NCBI RefSeq assembly: GCF_001870675.1
Contig: NZ_MEHT01000018.1
Coordinates: 62,001-126,000, forward strand
Source of the DNA: Roseinatronobacter thiooxidans
GTDB lineage: Bacteria > Pseudomonadota > Alphaproteobacteria > Rhodobacterales > Rhodobacteraceae
Length of the DNA: 64,000 bases
Direction of reading: 5' to 3'
Shown here in pieces: positions 15,779 to 31,740 of this stretch. The number at the start of each line of letters is the position of its first letter. The first letter of the stretch is position 1. Both the position numbers and the translations under genes were made by a program. The notes beneath the pieces are model-generated. The model was not told the DNA's origin, did not search any database, and worked only from the letters and a program-made list of their open reading frames with translations.

Positions 15779-17479
15779 CTACTCTGCCGGTTCGCGCATG
15801 CCGGGCGTTGCGCCATTGGGCATGCGGAAGGGGCGCGGCGCATCTGCCTCGTCACTCATTTGCCCGCCACCGCCGCAGGCTTTGATGGCGTTGCGCTCCT
15901 CGGCGCGTGCCTTGCCTTGCACCCTCAACGCTTCGCGCCGCTCTGCCGCCTTGCGCTTTTTATCGGCGTGATCTTCCCAATCCGCCATTTGCGCATCGGC
16001 AATGGTGCGGGTCATGTCAAAGCCGAAATCCATCTTGTCGCGCGATTCCAGCGTGAAATAGCCGTTCTTGCCCAGATCATAGAACTGGCGCTGCACACCG
16101 GCTTTCAAAAACGCCTTCAGACAGCCCAGCAGGTATTTCCGCCGGTAGCCGGTGCCGCGCCACGGGTAATGGAACAGCGCCTTGCGCATATAGAAACGGC
16201 GGTAATTCTTCAGCACCCCTTCCAGCAGCCCGCCGCGCGTCATTTCCTTGGGCTTCATGATGGGGGTCACGAAGTTGTACTTGGAGTAGTCGAACACCTC
16301 GACCTGATCGCGCAATTCCTGAAACAAGGGCGTGAAGGGCCAGGGCGTATACATCGCCCAGTTGGCCAGATCCGGCTGCCAGTCCCACGCCATCTGGAAG
16401 GTTTCTTCCAGTGTCTCGGCGGTTTCATTGTCCAGCCCGACGATAAACTGCGCCTCGGTGAAGATATCAGCCTCGCGCAGCAGGCGGATGGCTTCCTTGT
16501 TATCCGCGACAGTGGTTTCCTTGTTGAACTGGTCCAGCTTCAGCTGTGCGGCCGCTTCGGTGCCCAGCGAGACATGCACAAGACCGGCCTTGCGGTAGAA
16601 CGGCAGCAGTTCCTTGTCGCGCATGATGTCGGTCACGCGGGTGTTGATACCCCATTGAATGCGGTCAGGCAGGTCGCGGGCGATCAGCTCTTCGCAGAAT
16701 TCAATGAATTTCTTGCGGTTGATGGTGGGTTCCTCATCCGCAAGGATAAAGAAGCCGACACCATGGTTTTCGACCAGATCCTCAATCTCATCGACCACTT
16801 TCTTGGGGTCGCGCACGCGGTAATCGCGCCAGAATTTCCACTGCGAACAGAACGAGCAGGTGAACGGACAGCCGCGCGCCATGTTCGGAATGGCCACACG
16901 GCGGTTCAGCGGCACATAGATGTATTTGTCCCATTCAAGGATCGACCAATCAGGCTTGATCCCGTCCAGGTTCTTGACAGTCGAGGCCGCTTGCGTGGCG
17001 ACAATCTCGCCCTCTTCAGTGAAGGCCAGACCGTGGATTTTGCGCCGGTCGGCAGGCCAGCGCCCTTCGGCGATGGTTTGCATCAGATTGACGACAATCT
17101 CTTCGCCTTCGCCACGTACGATCACGTCAATCCACGGCGCTTCGCTGAGTACCTGACGGAACATGAATGTGCCGTGAATGCCGCCCAACACCGTTACGGC
17201 ATCGGGGGCGACATCTTTGGCTATGCGCAACACTTCTTCGGCCACATAGATCGACGGGGTGATGGCAGTGACGCCCACCACATCGGGCTTCAATTCGGCC
17301 AGTCGTGTGCGCAGACTGTCATCGTCGATGTGATTGGTCATCGCATCGATGAAATGGATGTCATCAAACCCTGCGCCCTTTAGCGAGCCGGTCAGATAAG
17401 CCACCCAAGCGGGCGGCCAACTGCCGGCAATCTCGGCACCGCCAGAATGATAATTCGGGTGAACAAAGACGATTCGCAT
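15779..17479 (-). CDS. bchE: Oxygen-independent Mg-protoporphyrin IX monomethyl ester cyclase BchE
   Basis: Radical SAM, cobalamin-dependent enzyme closing ring E without oxygen. An N-terminal B12-binding-like region is followed by the radical SAM motif CxxxCxxC (Cys204, Cys208, Cys211 in [14 protein letters not shown]). I start at ATG 17479 ([21 protein letters not shown]) with GGAGGGAA just upstream, rather than the longer open frame that crosses the operator. 566 residues, close to known BchE. First gene of bchE-bchJ. The promoter holds a PpsR box and an FNR-type box, fitting expression only at low oxygen. A second, aerobic cyclase gene (acsF) is at 32.5 kb. Confidence 0.96.
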   Translation of the reverse strand: MRIVFVHPNYHSGGAEIAGSWPPAWVAYLTGSLKGAGFDDIHFIDAMTNHIDDDSLRTRLAELKPDVVGVTAITPSIYVAEEVLRIAKDVAPDAVTVLGGIHGTFMFRQVLSEAPWIDVIVRGEGEEIVVNLMQTIAEGRWPADRRKIHGLAFTEEGEIVATQAASTVKNLDGIKPDWSILEWDKYIYVPLNRRVAIPNMARGCPFTCSFCSQWKFWRDYRVRDPKKVVDEIEDLVENHGVGFFILADEEPTINRKKFIEFCEELIARDLPDRIQWGINTRVTDIMRDKELLPFYRKAGLVHVSLGTEAAAQLKLDQFNKETTVADNKEAIRLLREADIFTEAQFIVGLDNETAETLEETFQMAWDWQPDLANWAMYTPWPFTPLFQELRDQVEVFDYSKYNFVTPIMKPKEMTRGGLLEGVLKNYRRFYMRKALFHYPWRGTGYRRKYLLGCLKAFLKAGVQRQFYDLGKNGYFTLESRDKMDFGFDMTRTIADAQMADWEDHADKKRKAAERREALRVQGKARAEERNAIKACGGGGQMSDEADAPRPFRMPNGATPGMREPAE

Positions 17480-17494
17480 GGGTTCCCTCCATTG

Positions 17495-17512
17495 TGTAAA
17501 CATAAACTGACA
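17495..17512. promoter_or_regulatory. PpsR/CrtJ operator upstream of bchE
   Basis: TGTAAACATAAACTGACA is an exact TGT-N12-ACA match ending 16 bp upstream of the bchE ATG. A degenerate second copy (TGG-N12-ACA, 17520-17537) lies 7 bp away, giving the usual tandem arrangement. Confidence 0.82.
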
Positions 17513-17531
17513 CACAATGTGGAAACTTTAA

Positions 17532-17545
17532 TTGACACAGATCAA
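17532..17545. promoter_or_regulatory. FNR/FnrL-type site in the bchE-ppsR gap
   Basis: TTGACACAGATCAA matches the FNR consensus TTGAY-N4-RTCAA exactly. FnrL is known to activate bchE in Rhodobacter. The site overlaps the degenerate PpsR box by 6 bp, so activator and repressor could compete. It lies roughly 40-45 bp upstream of a plausible bchE transcription start, suitable for activation (inference). Confidence 0.68.
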
Positions 17546-17576
17546 GCCTGCGCAAATACGCAATGTAAAAACAGGA

Positions 17577-19013
17577 TTATCCTTCGTCCTTGCTGACCAG
17601 ATCGTATTTGCGCAGCTTCACATACAAGGACTGGCGCGACAGCCCCAGCATTTCTGCGGCAGCAACACGGTTGTTGCGGGTCAGTTCCAGCGCGGTCTCG
17701 ATACAAATCTTCTCAATCACATCCGTCGTTTCGGACACGATGTCTTTCAGGGTGGACGATCCGACAAGTTCGATCACGCCTTGCATGTTCTGGTCCTGCC
17801 CGCTGCCCGTATCAGGGCGCACAGCACCCGCACTGGACGCGTTGCGCAACACCAGCGCCAGAACAGGATCAAACTGGTCATCCAGCCATGTCGCCGAAAT
17901 CTCGACACCCACCTGTGCGCCAAAATCGGTGTTCAGCTTGGTGGCATACATGCGCAACTGCCCCGCGCGGCGGGCATTTTCCAAAAGCACGCGCAAATCC
18001 ACTGCGCCGCGGGCCAGAAACTCTGCCAGCGACCGCCCCCGCACCGCCGAGGCCGAGGGCACATCGGTCAGGTTCAGGAATGTCTCGCTTGCTGCCAGAA
18101 TATTCCCGTCACGGTCTGAGAACACAATCGCATCAGACCCATGGTTAAACAATTGCCGCAGGTTGGAGGTCAGACGCTCATCCGCCACCACACCCGCGCC
18201 CGGATCTGACAGGCGGATGATGGCCAACTGCTCGCCCGAGGCGCGGAACATCTTGCCAGACAGTTGCAGCCTGCGCTGCGACGACTTGATTTCAACCTCC
18301 ATCATCGCGGCAGACCCAACCTGAACCGGCTTTTCCAACCCGGCTACAAGACTGTCGCGCGTGTGATCGGCAAAATAGTCGGCAAGCGATTTGCCCAACA
18401 AGTCACCACGCGTGCGCGCCAGCATCAGCGCTGCATTATGGTTAATATCGACAATCAACCCCGACCCGACCGACACCAGAATAATAGAGTCGCTGGTGAA
18501 ATCCATCAGCAGCCGGTAGCGCGTGTCAATCTCGCGCTGCGCTTCGTGGTCGCGTTCCAGCGCGATCTGGGCATTCAGCAACATTTGCTGCATTTCAATC
18601 GTCGGGCGCTGATCCTGCCCCAACATCAGCACATGACGCTTGTCATGCAGCAGATGCAACGCATAGCGCACCGGCAATGTCTCGCCCTGCCCCAGCATAT
18701 GCAGCAACTCGACCCAGCGCGGCGGACTCACCTCTGGACTGGCCGCGTCTTTTGCAAGCTGATCGACGCGCTTGCGCATCTTCTCAGTCGACATCGAGTC
18801 AATAAGTTCAGACAAAACCTTGTCTTTCCATCCCGCCACTACACCTGTAACGGGAGAGCCTTTTTTGGATGACACCGCTTTGATGCGGCCCTCGGGGGAC
18901 AGGACAAGGCAGATATCGGCCATGCTTGTAAGCACAGATGACGTCAAGGGATCATCAATGAACCTTGCAATTTCTTCTGGCCCTGACAGCCCACCATGAT
19001 CTGGCAAGGTCAC
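17577..19013 (-). CDS. ppsR: Photosynthesis repressor PpsR (CrtJ)
   Basis: Aerobic transcriptional repressor of carotenoid and bacteriochlorophyll genes. Order of domains: N-terminal PAS-like region, coiled linker with QMLLNAQIALERDHEAQ, central PAS domains, and a C-terminal Fis-type helix-turn-helix NRVAAAEMLGLSRQSLYVKLRKYDL. The start is GTG 19013 because GGAGGG lies 6 nt upstream and the earlier open frame has no comparable site; 478 residues. Only two cysteines are present (about 35 and 437). Cys437 lies next to the helix-turn-helix where R. sphaeroides PpsR has Cys424, but no cysteine lies in the middle region that would match Cys251. It sits between bchE and ppaA, both also leftward. 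Confidence 0.95.
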   Translation of the reverse strand: MTLPDHGGLSGPEEIARFIDDPLTSSVLTSMADICLVLSPEGRIKAVSSKKGSPVTGVVAGWKDKVLSELIDSMSTEKMRKRVDQLAKDAASPEVSPPRWVELLHMLGQGETLPVRYALHLLHDKRHVLMLGQDQRPTIEMQQMLLNAQIALERDHEAQREIDTRYRLLMDFTSDSIILVSVGSGLIVDINHNAALMLARTRGDLLGKSLADYFADHTRDSLVAGLEKPVQVGSAAMMEVEIKSSQRRLQLSGKMFRASGEQLAIIRLSDPGAGVVADERLTSNLRQLFNHGSDAIVFSDRDGNILAASETFLNLTDVPSASAVRGRSLAEFLARGAVDLRVLLENARRAGQLRMYATKLNTDFGAQVGVEISATWLDDQFDPVLALVLRNASSAGAVRPDTGSGQDQNMQGVIELVGSSTLKDIVSETTDVIEKICIETALELTRNNRVAAAEMLGLSRQSLYVKLRKYDLVSKDEG

Positions 19014-19072
19014 TCGCTTCCCTCCTGCCGCCGCATTGGCAGCCAAACTTGCGGTCGTTAAGCGAAATACTG

Positions 19073-19951
19073 CTATTCTGCTGCCGCACTGATCTGCTGT
19101 ATGCCGCAAGAATGAAGGGCGCGGCTTATGTCACTTGTGACAAGATCCGCGCCAGTTATCTCTGCGATTCGGCGGTGATGATTATCGCTATCGGAGCCTG
19201 AAACCAAGCCCCCTCCGATCACGATCGGTATGTGGTGTTGTGACCATGTCCGCAAGTCGCGCACCATATGGCCACAGGGCAGAAGTGACGACTCGTTTGA
19301 GACGGAAATAAAGACAGCATGGAACCTGTTATGTGTCAGAATATCGCGCAACTCGGTCGTTTTGGGCAAAAGCATGACTTTCACAGACACGCCAATCCGG
19401 CGCAACTGGTTGGCCGCCAGCATCAGGCCGACAGTATGCTGCTCGCCTGCGGGTAAGGTCATCAGAATGCGGCCATCGCCCATACGGCCCGTCCGGTCCG
19501 ACGCCCATGCCCGCCCCAATTCGCGCAGCAGGTTTTGCAGCCGCGCGCATGCCATAGAGGCATGCAGAATATCAATTTCCTCGTCATGCCATTCCTGCCC
19601 GATCATCCCCAGCGCATCTGGCAGATAGGCATCCATGACATCCTCTGCCGAAATGCGCCTCAGGCGCATCTCTGCATATAACGCGCTGAGCGCGCGGTTG
19701 TCACCGCTGCGGGCAAAATCGGTCACCAGTTTGGCAATGACGCCGCTCAGCGGGCCATTCCCGCAATCAGAGGCGCGGGTCAACTCCGAGACAACGCGCA
19801 TCGCGAACCTGCGAAGCGGCATATCCTCGACACGTCTTGTAGATGTTACCGGCTGCACCAGACCATCCATGACCTCCGCCCCCTCGTATGTGCGGCAGCT
19901 ATTACCCCCTCTGACACCAAAGGGCTTTGACGGCGACATGCCGTCAACCAT
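19073..19951 (-). CDS. ppaA: PpsR antagonist with cobalamin-binding domain, PpaA/AerR
   Basis: Anti-repressor that in Rhodobacter binds cobalamin and modulates CrtJ/PpsR in response to light. The C-terminal half is a B12-binding-like fold with GEQHTVGLMLAANQLRRIG, whose histidine corresponds to the proposed cobalamin ligand, and HIPIVIGGGL later. The N-terminal half is helical (LSALYAEMRLRRISAEDVMDAYLPDALGMIGQEW). Starts ATG 19951 and ATG 19939 are both possible, and a TTG at 19981 extends the frame; none has a strong Shine-Dalgarno. Long and short AerR forms are known in R. capsulatus. It is upstream of ppsR with 59 bp between, and divergent from bchF. Confidence 0.9.
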   Translation of the reverse strand: MVDGMSPSKPFGVRGGNSCRTYEGAEVMDGLVQPVTSTRRVEDMPLRRFAMRVVSELTRASDCGNGPLSGVIAKLVTDFARSGDNRALSALYAEMRLRRISAEDVMDAYLPDALGMIGQEWHDEEIDILHASMACARLQNLLRELGRAWASDRTGRMGDGRILMTLPAGEQHTVGLMLAANQLRRIGVSVKVMLLPKTTELRDILTHNRFHAVFISVSNESSLLPCGHMVRDLRTWSQHHIPIVIGGGLVSGSDSDNHHRRIAEITGADLVTSDISRALHSCGIQQISAAAE

Positions 19952-20119
19952 TACCGTCTCAGGAAGCTGCAAGATTGTCAAACAAAACTTACAGATTCAG
20001 GCCACCCCAAAGGGGCAAGACCCAAACATTTCACGCATCTACCTGTTTTTATTGCCTTAGCTGCGAAATAACCCTCGCTCGATGCGTAAACATTAGCTGG
20101 CACAATCCCGATTTCAACG

Positions 20120-21953
<1,834 letters not shown>

Positions 21954-21960
21954 CCCACCC

Positions 21961-21987
21961 TCATTTTCTTGCCAGAAATACTCAAAT
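21961..21987 (-). repeat. Dispersed GAGTATTT...GCAAGAAAATGA element, copy 1 (bchN-bchB)
   Basis: On the minus strand this reads ATTTGAGTATTTCTGGCAAG then AAAATGA. It matches copies at 27192-27214 and 41474-41500. It fills most of the bchN-bchB spacer. The element resembles short intergenic motifs I recall from other Rhodobacteraceae; its function is unknown to me. Confidence 0.6.
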
Positions 21988-22002
21988 TGCAACGGTGCAC
22001 GC

Positions 22003-23575
22003 ATGAAACTCGCAGTCTGGACATATGAAGGCCCGCCCCATGTCGGCGCCATGCGCGTTGCCACGGCCATGCAGGGTCTGCACATGGTGCTGCATGCCCC
22101 GCAGGGCGACACCTATGCCGATCTTCTGTTCACCATGATCGAGCGGCGCAATCACCGCCCCCCGGTCAGCTACACCACTTTTCAGGCGCGCGATCTTGGG
22201 GCCGATACATCTGGCCTGTTCAAATCCTCCTGCAAAGATGCGTTTGACCGCTTTCAGCCGCAGGCGCTGATGGTCGCGGCTTCCTGCACAGCCGAGTTGA
22301 TTCAGGACGATCCCGGCGGTCTGGCTGAAACCATGGAATTGCCGGTGCCTGTCATCGCACTGGAACTGCCCAGCTACCAGCGCAAGGAGAATTTCGGCTG
22401 TGACGAGGCGTTCTTGCAGATCTGCCGCACATTGGCCAAGCCGATGGCCCGCACCACGCGTGTGACCTGCAACATCCTTGGCCCCACAGCCTTGGGCTTT
22501 CGCCACCGCGACGATCTGGCCGAGATCACAGGGCTTTTATCCGAAATGGGGATCGAGGTGAATGTTGCCGCCCCCATGGGCGCGACCCCGGCCGACATCA
22601 CCCGCATGGGCGCGGCCCATTTCAACGTGCTGCTCTATCCCGAAACCGCCGAATCCGCAGCACGCTGGTGCGAGAAAGAATTGGGCCAGCCCTTTACCAA
22701 AACCATTCCCATCGGCGCCCACGCCACCCGCGCCTTTATCGAGGAAGTGCGCACCCTGTCCGGCAGCACAATGCCGGTGGACGAGACGCGCATGCGCCAG
22801 CCGTGGTGGGCCGCCTCCGTCGACAGCACCTATCTGACCGGCAAGCGGGTGTTCCTGTTCGGCGATGGCACCCATGTCATGGCGGCTGCCAAAGTGGCGC
22901 GCGACGAGATGGGGTTCGAAGTGTGCGGCATGGGCTGCTACAACCGCGAACAGGCCCGCCCCTTGCGCGCTCTGGCCAAGGAGTTCGGGCTAGAGGCCTT
23001 GATCACCGATGATTACCTTGAGGTCGAGGCCGCAATCGAGGCCGCCGCCCCTGAAATGATCCTTGGCACCCAGATGGAACGCCATATCGGCAAGCGTCTG
23101 GGCATTCCCTGCGCTGTGATTTCCGCGCCTGTGCATGTGCAGGATTTCCCCGCCCGCTATTCGCCCCAGATGGGGTTTGAAGGCGCGAATGTCCTGTTTG
23201 ACACATGGGTTCACCCGCTGGTCATGGGGCTGGAAGAGCATCTTTTGCACATGTTCCGCGACGATTTCGAGTTTCATGACGCAGCAGGCCCCTCGCATCA
23301 CGGCGGCCACGCGCCCCGGCATGATGCGGGTGCAACCGCCGCGGATGCGGCCGCGGATGAAGGGGGCTCGATGCCCCCGCCATCCGCCCCCCTTTCCACA
23401 CCCGACACCCCTGCCCTGCCTGACAACATCATCTGGCTCACCTGTGCAGAACGCGAGTTGAAGAAGATCCCCTTCTTCGTGCGCGGCAAGGCACGGCGCA
23501 ACACCGAGAAATTCGCCCTTGAAAAAGGGATACACGAAATCTCTGTCGACACGCTCTACGAGGCGAAGGCCCATT

Positions 23576-23586
<11 letters not shown>
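22003..23586 (+). CDS. bchB: Light-independent protochlorophyllide reductase subunit BchB
   Basis: Catalytic partner of BchN; carries the aspartate cluster ligand and substrate site of dark protochlorophyllide reductase. [23 protein letters not shown] is the typical N-terminus. The C-terminal small domain ([25 protein letters not shown]) follows a variable histidine- and alanine-rich linker at about residues 428-470. 527 residues. The last 11 bp overlap the start of bchH, a coupling not shared with bchN. Confidence 0.96.
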
Positions 23587-28123
<4,537 letters not shown>

Positions 28124-28124
<1 letters not shown>

Positions 28125-28798
28125 TGCGTGATCTGACCCCCTCCTCCAGCTATGAGGGCACCCGCGCCCGTGTTGCCAGCTATTTCGATGGCACGGCGAC
28201 ACGCGTGTGGGAACGTCTGACATCGGATGCGCCCGTCTCGCGCATTCGTCAGACGGTGCGCGAGGGGCGCGATACGATGCGCGCGTTGATGCTGGCGCAA
28301 TTGCCTGCCGACCTGCACGGGGCGCGCGTGCTGGATGCCGGATGCGGCACAGGGGCTGCCAGCGCGGAACTGGCGGCACGGGGCGCGGATGTGACAGCTA
28401 TCGACATCTCGCCCAAGCTGGTCGAGATTGCGGCGAACCGCCTGCCGCAGGGGCTGGCCGGGCGGGTGGAGTTTCGCGCAGGTGACATGCTGGCGGCCGA
28501 ATTGGGCCGGTTTGACCATGTCATCGCAATGGACAGCCTGATCTATTACACCCAGCCCGATCTGGAAGCCGCCCTTGAGGGTTTGAGCGCGCGGGCAGGC
28601 CAGATCACCTTTACCGTCGCGCCGCGCACAGCCCTGTTGATGGGCATGTGGCATGCAGGCCGGATTTTCCCGCGTGCCGACCGTTCGCCCACTATGATCC
28701 CGCATGACCACCGCCGCCTGAATGTGGCGGGCCTGTCGCGCGTGGGCCGGGTTTCGCGGGGTTTTTACATCTCTGAGTGCCTGAAGGTGATGCCATGA
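28124..28798 (+). CDS. bchM: Mg-protoporphyrin IX O-methyltransferase BchM
   Basis: SAM-dependent methylation of the C13 propionate of Mg-protoporphyrin IX, giving the substrate of AcsF and BchE. The class I methyltransferase motif VLDAGCGTGAASAELAARG is at about residues 69-87; YEGTRARVASYFDGTATRVWERLTSD is the family N-terminus. 224 residues from ATG 28124, which overlaps the bchL stop by one base. The stop overlaps the lhaA ATG. Confidence 0.95.
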
Positions 28799-30231
28799 TC
28801 ATCCCCAAAGCCATGTTCCAGAAAATCGGCACCAGCTGGCTGCCCTTCGCGGATGCGGCCTCGGAAGGGTTGCCGCTGCGCCAGATCCTGCGGCTGAGCC
28901 TGTTTCAGGTCAGTGTGGGCATGGCAACTGTGTTGCTGCTGGGCACCTTGAACCGCGTGATGATCGTGGAATTGTCGCTGGCGGCCAGCATTGTGGCCTT
29001 CATGATCGCGCTGCCGGTGTTGCTTGCCCCGTTCCGCGCACTTCTTGGGTTCAAGTCGGACAATCACCGCTCGGCCATTGGCTGGAAGCGGGTGCCATAT
29101 TTGTGGTTCGGGTCGCTCTGGCAATTTGGCGGGCTGGCGATCATGCCCTTTGCGCTGCTGGTGCTGACGGGCGATGTTGTCCATGATGTGCGCTTTGCGG
29201 GCGAGGTGATTGCCGCGCTTGCCTTTCTGATGACCGGCTTTGGCATGCATATGACCCAGACCGCAGGCATTGCGCTGGCCGCGGACCGTGCCGATGACGC
29301 CACGCGCCCGCGCGTGGTGGCACTGCTATATGTGACCTTCCTTGCAGGCATGGCGATTTCTGCGCTGATCGTGGGCTATCTGCTGCGCGATTTCAGCGAT
29401 TTACGCCTGATTCAGGTGGTTCAGGGCTGCGCGGTGGTTACGCTGGCGCTGAATATCATCGCACTTTGGAAGCAGGAAAAGATCAAACCCATGACCCGTG
29501 CCGAGCGCGAGGCCCCCAAGCCCGCCTTCCGCGATGCGTGGAACGATTACATCAAGGGCGGGCAGGCCGGGCGGTTGCTGGCGGTCGTGTTTGTGGGGGG
29601 GCTTGCCTTCAACATGCAAGATGTGCTGCTGGAACCTTATGGCGGCGAGATTCTGGGCCTGTCGGTTGCGGCGACAACCACGCTGACAGCTGTTTGGGCT
29701 GTGGGCGCACTTCTGGGGTTCTGGCTGGCGGCACGCTGGCTGTCTGACGGAATGAACCAGTTTCGCATGGCAGCGCGCGGCATATTGGCGGGCATCCTTG
29801 CCTTCTCGGCAGTGATCTTTGCCGGGCCTTTGCAATCTGCACCGCTGTTCTACACCGGCGCTTTCGGAATAGGGCTGGGCCTTGGGCTGTTTGCTGTGGC
29901 CACCCTGACGGCCGCGATGGAAATGCCCCGGCGCGGGGTTGTCGGTGGCGGGCTGGCACTTGGGGCATGGGGCGCGGCACAGGCGACAGCCGCAGGGCTG
30001 GCCGTGGCGCTGGGTGGCGGCCTTCGTGACACCGTGCAGACATTGGCCAATAACGGGCATCTGGGCGCTGGCCTGATGACGCCCGATATCGGTTATTCGG
30101 TCGTTTACCACCTTGAGATCGGGCTTCTTTTCCTGACCCTCATCATCCTGGGGCCGCTGGTGCGGACCCGCATTCTGGACACTTCACAACCACGCAACCA
30201 ACGCATCGGCCTGGCCGATTTCCCGACCTGA
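28795..30231 (+). CDS. lhaA: Light-harvesting complex assembly protein LhaA (PucC family)
   Basis: MFS-type membrane protein needed for light-harvesting 1 assembly in Rhodobacter. 478 residues with about 12 hydrophobic segments. TVLLLGTLNRVMIVELSLAASIVAFMIALP near the N-terminus and the IGWKRVPYLWFGSLWQFGG loop are PucC-family marks. ATG 28795 overlaps the bchM stop as ATGA. It is paralogous to the PucC-like gene at 12.6 kb. puhA follows after 18 bp; in related bacteria a puhA promoter lies inside lhaA. Confidence 0.94.
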   Translation: MIIPKAMFQKIGTSWLPFADAASEGLPLRQILRLSLFQVSVGMATVLLLGTLNRVMIVELSLAASIVAFMIALPVLLAPFRALLGFKSDNHRSAIGWKRVPYLWFGSLWQFGGLAIMPFALLVLTGDVVHDVRFAGEVIAALAFLMTGFGMHMTQTAGIALAADRADDATRPRVVALLYVTFLAGMAISALIVGYLLRDFSDLRLIQVVQGCAVVTLALNIIALWKQEKIKPMTRAEREAPKPAFRDAWNDYIKGGQAGRLLAVVFVGGLAFNMQDVLLEPYGGEILGLSVAATTTLTAVWAVGALLGFWLAARWLSDGMNQFRMAARGILAGILAFSAVIFAGPLQSAPLFYTGAFGIGLGLGLFAVATLTAAMEMPRRGVVGGGLALGAWGAAQATAAGLAVALGGGLRDTVQTLANNGHLGAGLMTPDIGYSVVYHLEIGLLFLTLIILGPLVRTRILDTSQPRNQRIGLADFPT

Positions 30232-30249
30232 CATTACGGAGGACTGAAC

Positions 30250-31053
30250 ATGGATACCCCCTATGGATGGCTATTTTTCGGCAATTTCGATCTTGCCCTG
30301 ATTTCGCTTTACCTTTTCTGGCTCTTTTTCGCCGGACTGATTTATTACATTCAGCGCGAGAATATGCGCGAAGGCTACCCGCTGGAAAACGATGACGGCA
30401 GCCATGCCAATTCGCTTCTGCCTGTGCCAGAGCCAAAAACCTTTATTCTGCCGCATGGTCGTGGTGAATTCAAAGCACCCGATTTCGAGCGTGAAAAGCG
30501 TGAACTGGCGCTGGCCCCGACCGAAGTTGGCGGCGGCTTTCCTTTTGCGCCAACAGGGGACCCGATGAAAGACGGCGTTGGCCCCGCATCCTGGGCCATG
30601 CGCCGCGACGAGCCAGAGCTGGACGGCCACGCCCACCCGAAACTTCAGCCCATGGCCAAGGTTGGCGATTTCGCTGTTGCAGCCGGGCGCGACCCGCGCG
30701 GATTGCCTGTTGTCGGCAATGACCAGAAATCGGCAGGCACTATCACCGATATGTGGGTCGATGTGCCCGAGCAGATGGTCCGCTATCTGGAAGCCACGCT
30801 CAGCGATGGAACCAAGCGTCTGGTGCCCATGACCATGGTGCGGATCAAGTCCAATATGGTCTATGTCAACTCGATCGACGCGGCCTCGTTCACGGATGCG
30901 CCTGTCATCGCATCGGACAGCCAGATCACCAAGCTGGAAGAAGACAAAGTGTCTGGCTTCTACGCGGGCGGCTATCTGTATCGCAATGAAAAGCGCATCA
31001 GCCCTGTCAGCAAGCTGCGCATCCTCTCGGATATGCTTGGCAAACCTGCCTAA
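30250..31053 (+). CDS. puhA: Photosynthetic reaction centre subunit H
   Basis: Single-pass subunit that caps the L/M reaction-centre core and shapes the QB proton path. The transmembrane helix is at about residues 12-32 (LALISLYLFWLFFAGLIYYIQ) and is followed by RENMREGYPLE. The cytoplasmic PRC-barrel domain contains GTITDMWVDVPEQMVRYLE and KVSGFYAGGYLY. 267 residues, normal length. GGAGG precedes ATG 30250. First gene of the puh segment. Confidence 0.97.
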   Translation: MDTPYGWLFFGNFDLALISLYLFWLFFAGLIYYIQRENMREGYPLENDDGSHANSLLPVPEPKTFILPHGRGEFKAPDFEREKRELALAPTEVGGGFPFAPTGDPMKDGVGPASWAMRRDEPELDGHAHPKLQPMAKVGDFAVAAGRDPRGLPVVGNDQKSAGTITDMWVDVPEQMVRYLEATLSDGTKRLVPMTMVRIKSNMVYVNSIDAASFTDAPVIASDSQITKLEEDKVSGFYAGGYLYRNEKRISPVSKLRILSDMLGKPA

Positions 31054-31090
31054 GCCCTACTCGACCCAAAAAATATAAAGGAACCGGCCC

Positions 31091-31732
31091 ATGTCGCATG
31101 ATGATTTCGCATTTGAACCTGTAAAGGGGTTGCCCGAGCGCCCCCCCGAACATGAACGCATCTTGTGGCAGGGCCGGCCTGATACCTGGGCCCTGGCACG
31201 CGAAGCCTATAAAATTAACTGGATCAACGCGTATTTCGTGGTGATCGTCGGCTGGCGTGCCTCTGTCGGGGCGCTGGAAACGGGCGCGGCGGGGGCATTT
31301 GCCTTTGGCCTGCCCTATGCCATTCTTTGGGCGGCGGCGGTGGCTGTCGTGTTCCTGCTGGCCTATGTGCAGGCGCGCGCGACGGTCTACACCATCACCA
31401 CAGCACGCGTTGCCATGCGCATTGGTGCGGCGCTGACAGTCACGCTGAACCTGCCATTCCGTCAGGTGGGCAATGCCGATCTGGCCCTTGGCAAGAACGG
31501 CACCGGCACGATCGCGCTGGAAACCTTGGGCGAGACGAAATTCTCGTATCTTATTCTGTGGCCACATTGCCGCCCCGGCCATGTGCGCATCACCAAGCCC
31601 GCGCTGCGCTGCATCCCTGATGCGGCTGCGGTTGCCGGATTGCTGGCTGATGCGGCCGAAACCCGCGTGGCCCAGCCCGTGGTTGAACGCAAGACACCAG
31701 CGCCCGCGGGCGATCTGGTCGCAGCCGAGTGA
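31091..31732 (+). CDS. puhB: Photosynthetic complex assembly protein PuhB
   Basis: Membrane protein required for reaction-centre assembly in Rhodobacter. 213 residues with about three hydrophobic segments in the middle, and a PH-like C-terminal part (TVYTITTARVAMRIGAALTVTLNLPF). The N-terminal GLPERPPEHERILWQGRPD is typical of PuhB. AAAGGAACC lies before the ATG. puhC starts 8 bp after the stop. Confidence 0.92.
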   Translation: MSHDDFAFEPVKGLPERPPEHERILWQGRPDTWALAREAYKINWINAYFVVIVGWRASVGALETGAAGAFAFGLPYAILWAAAVAVVFLLAYVQARATVYTITTARVAMRIGAALTVTLNLPFRQVGNADLALGKNGTGTIALETLGETKFSYLILWPHCRPGHVRITKPALRCIPDAAAVAGLLADAAETRVAQPVVERKTPAPAGDLVAAE

Positions 31733-31740
31733 GAGAGGCC

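Noticed and set aside
15518-17383. Long plus-strand ORF of 621 codons opposite bchE and bchJ.
   Set aside because: High-GC antisense shadow; its composition is not protein-family-like, while the minus strand encodes BchE with its radical SAM motif.
17518-17537. TGT-N14-ACA as a further PpsR box upstream of bchE.
   Set aside because: The spacing is 14, not 12. The better reading is the degenerate TGG-N12-ACA at 17520-17537, noted with the main site.
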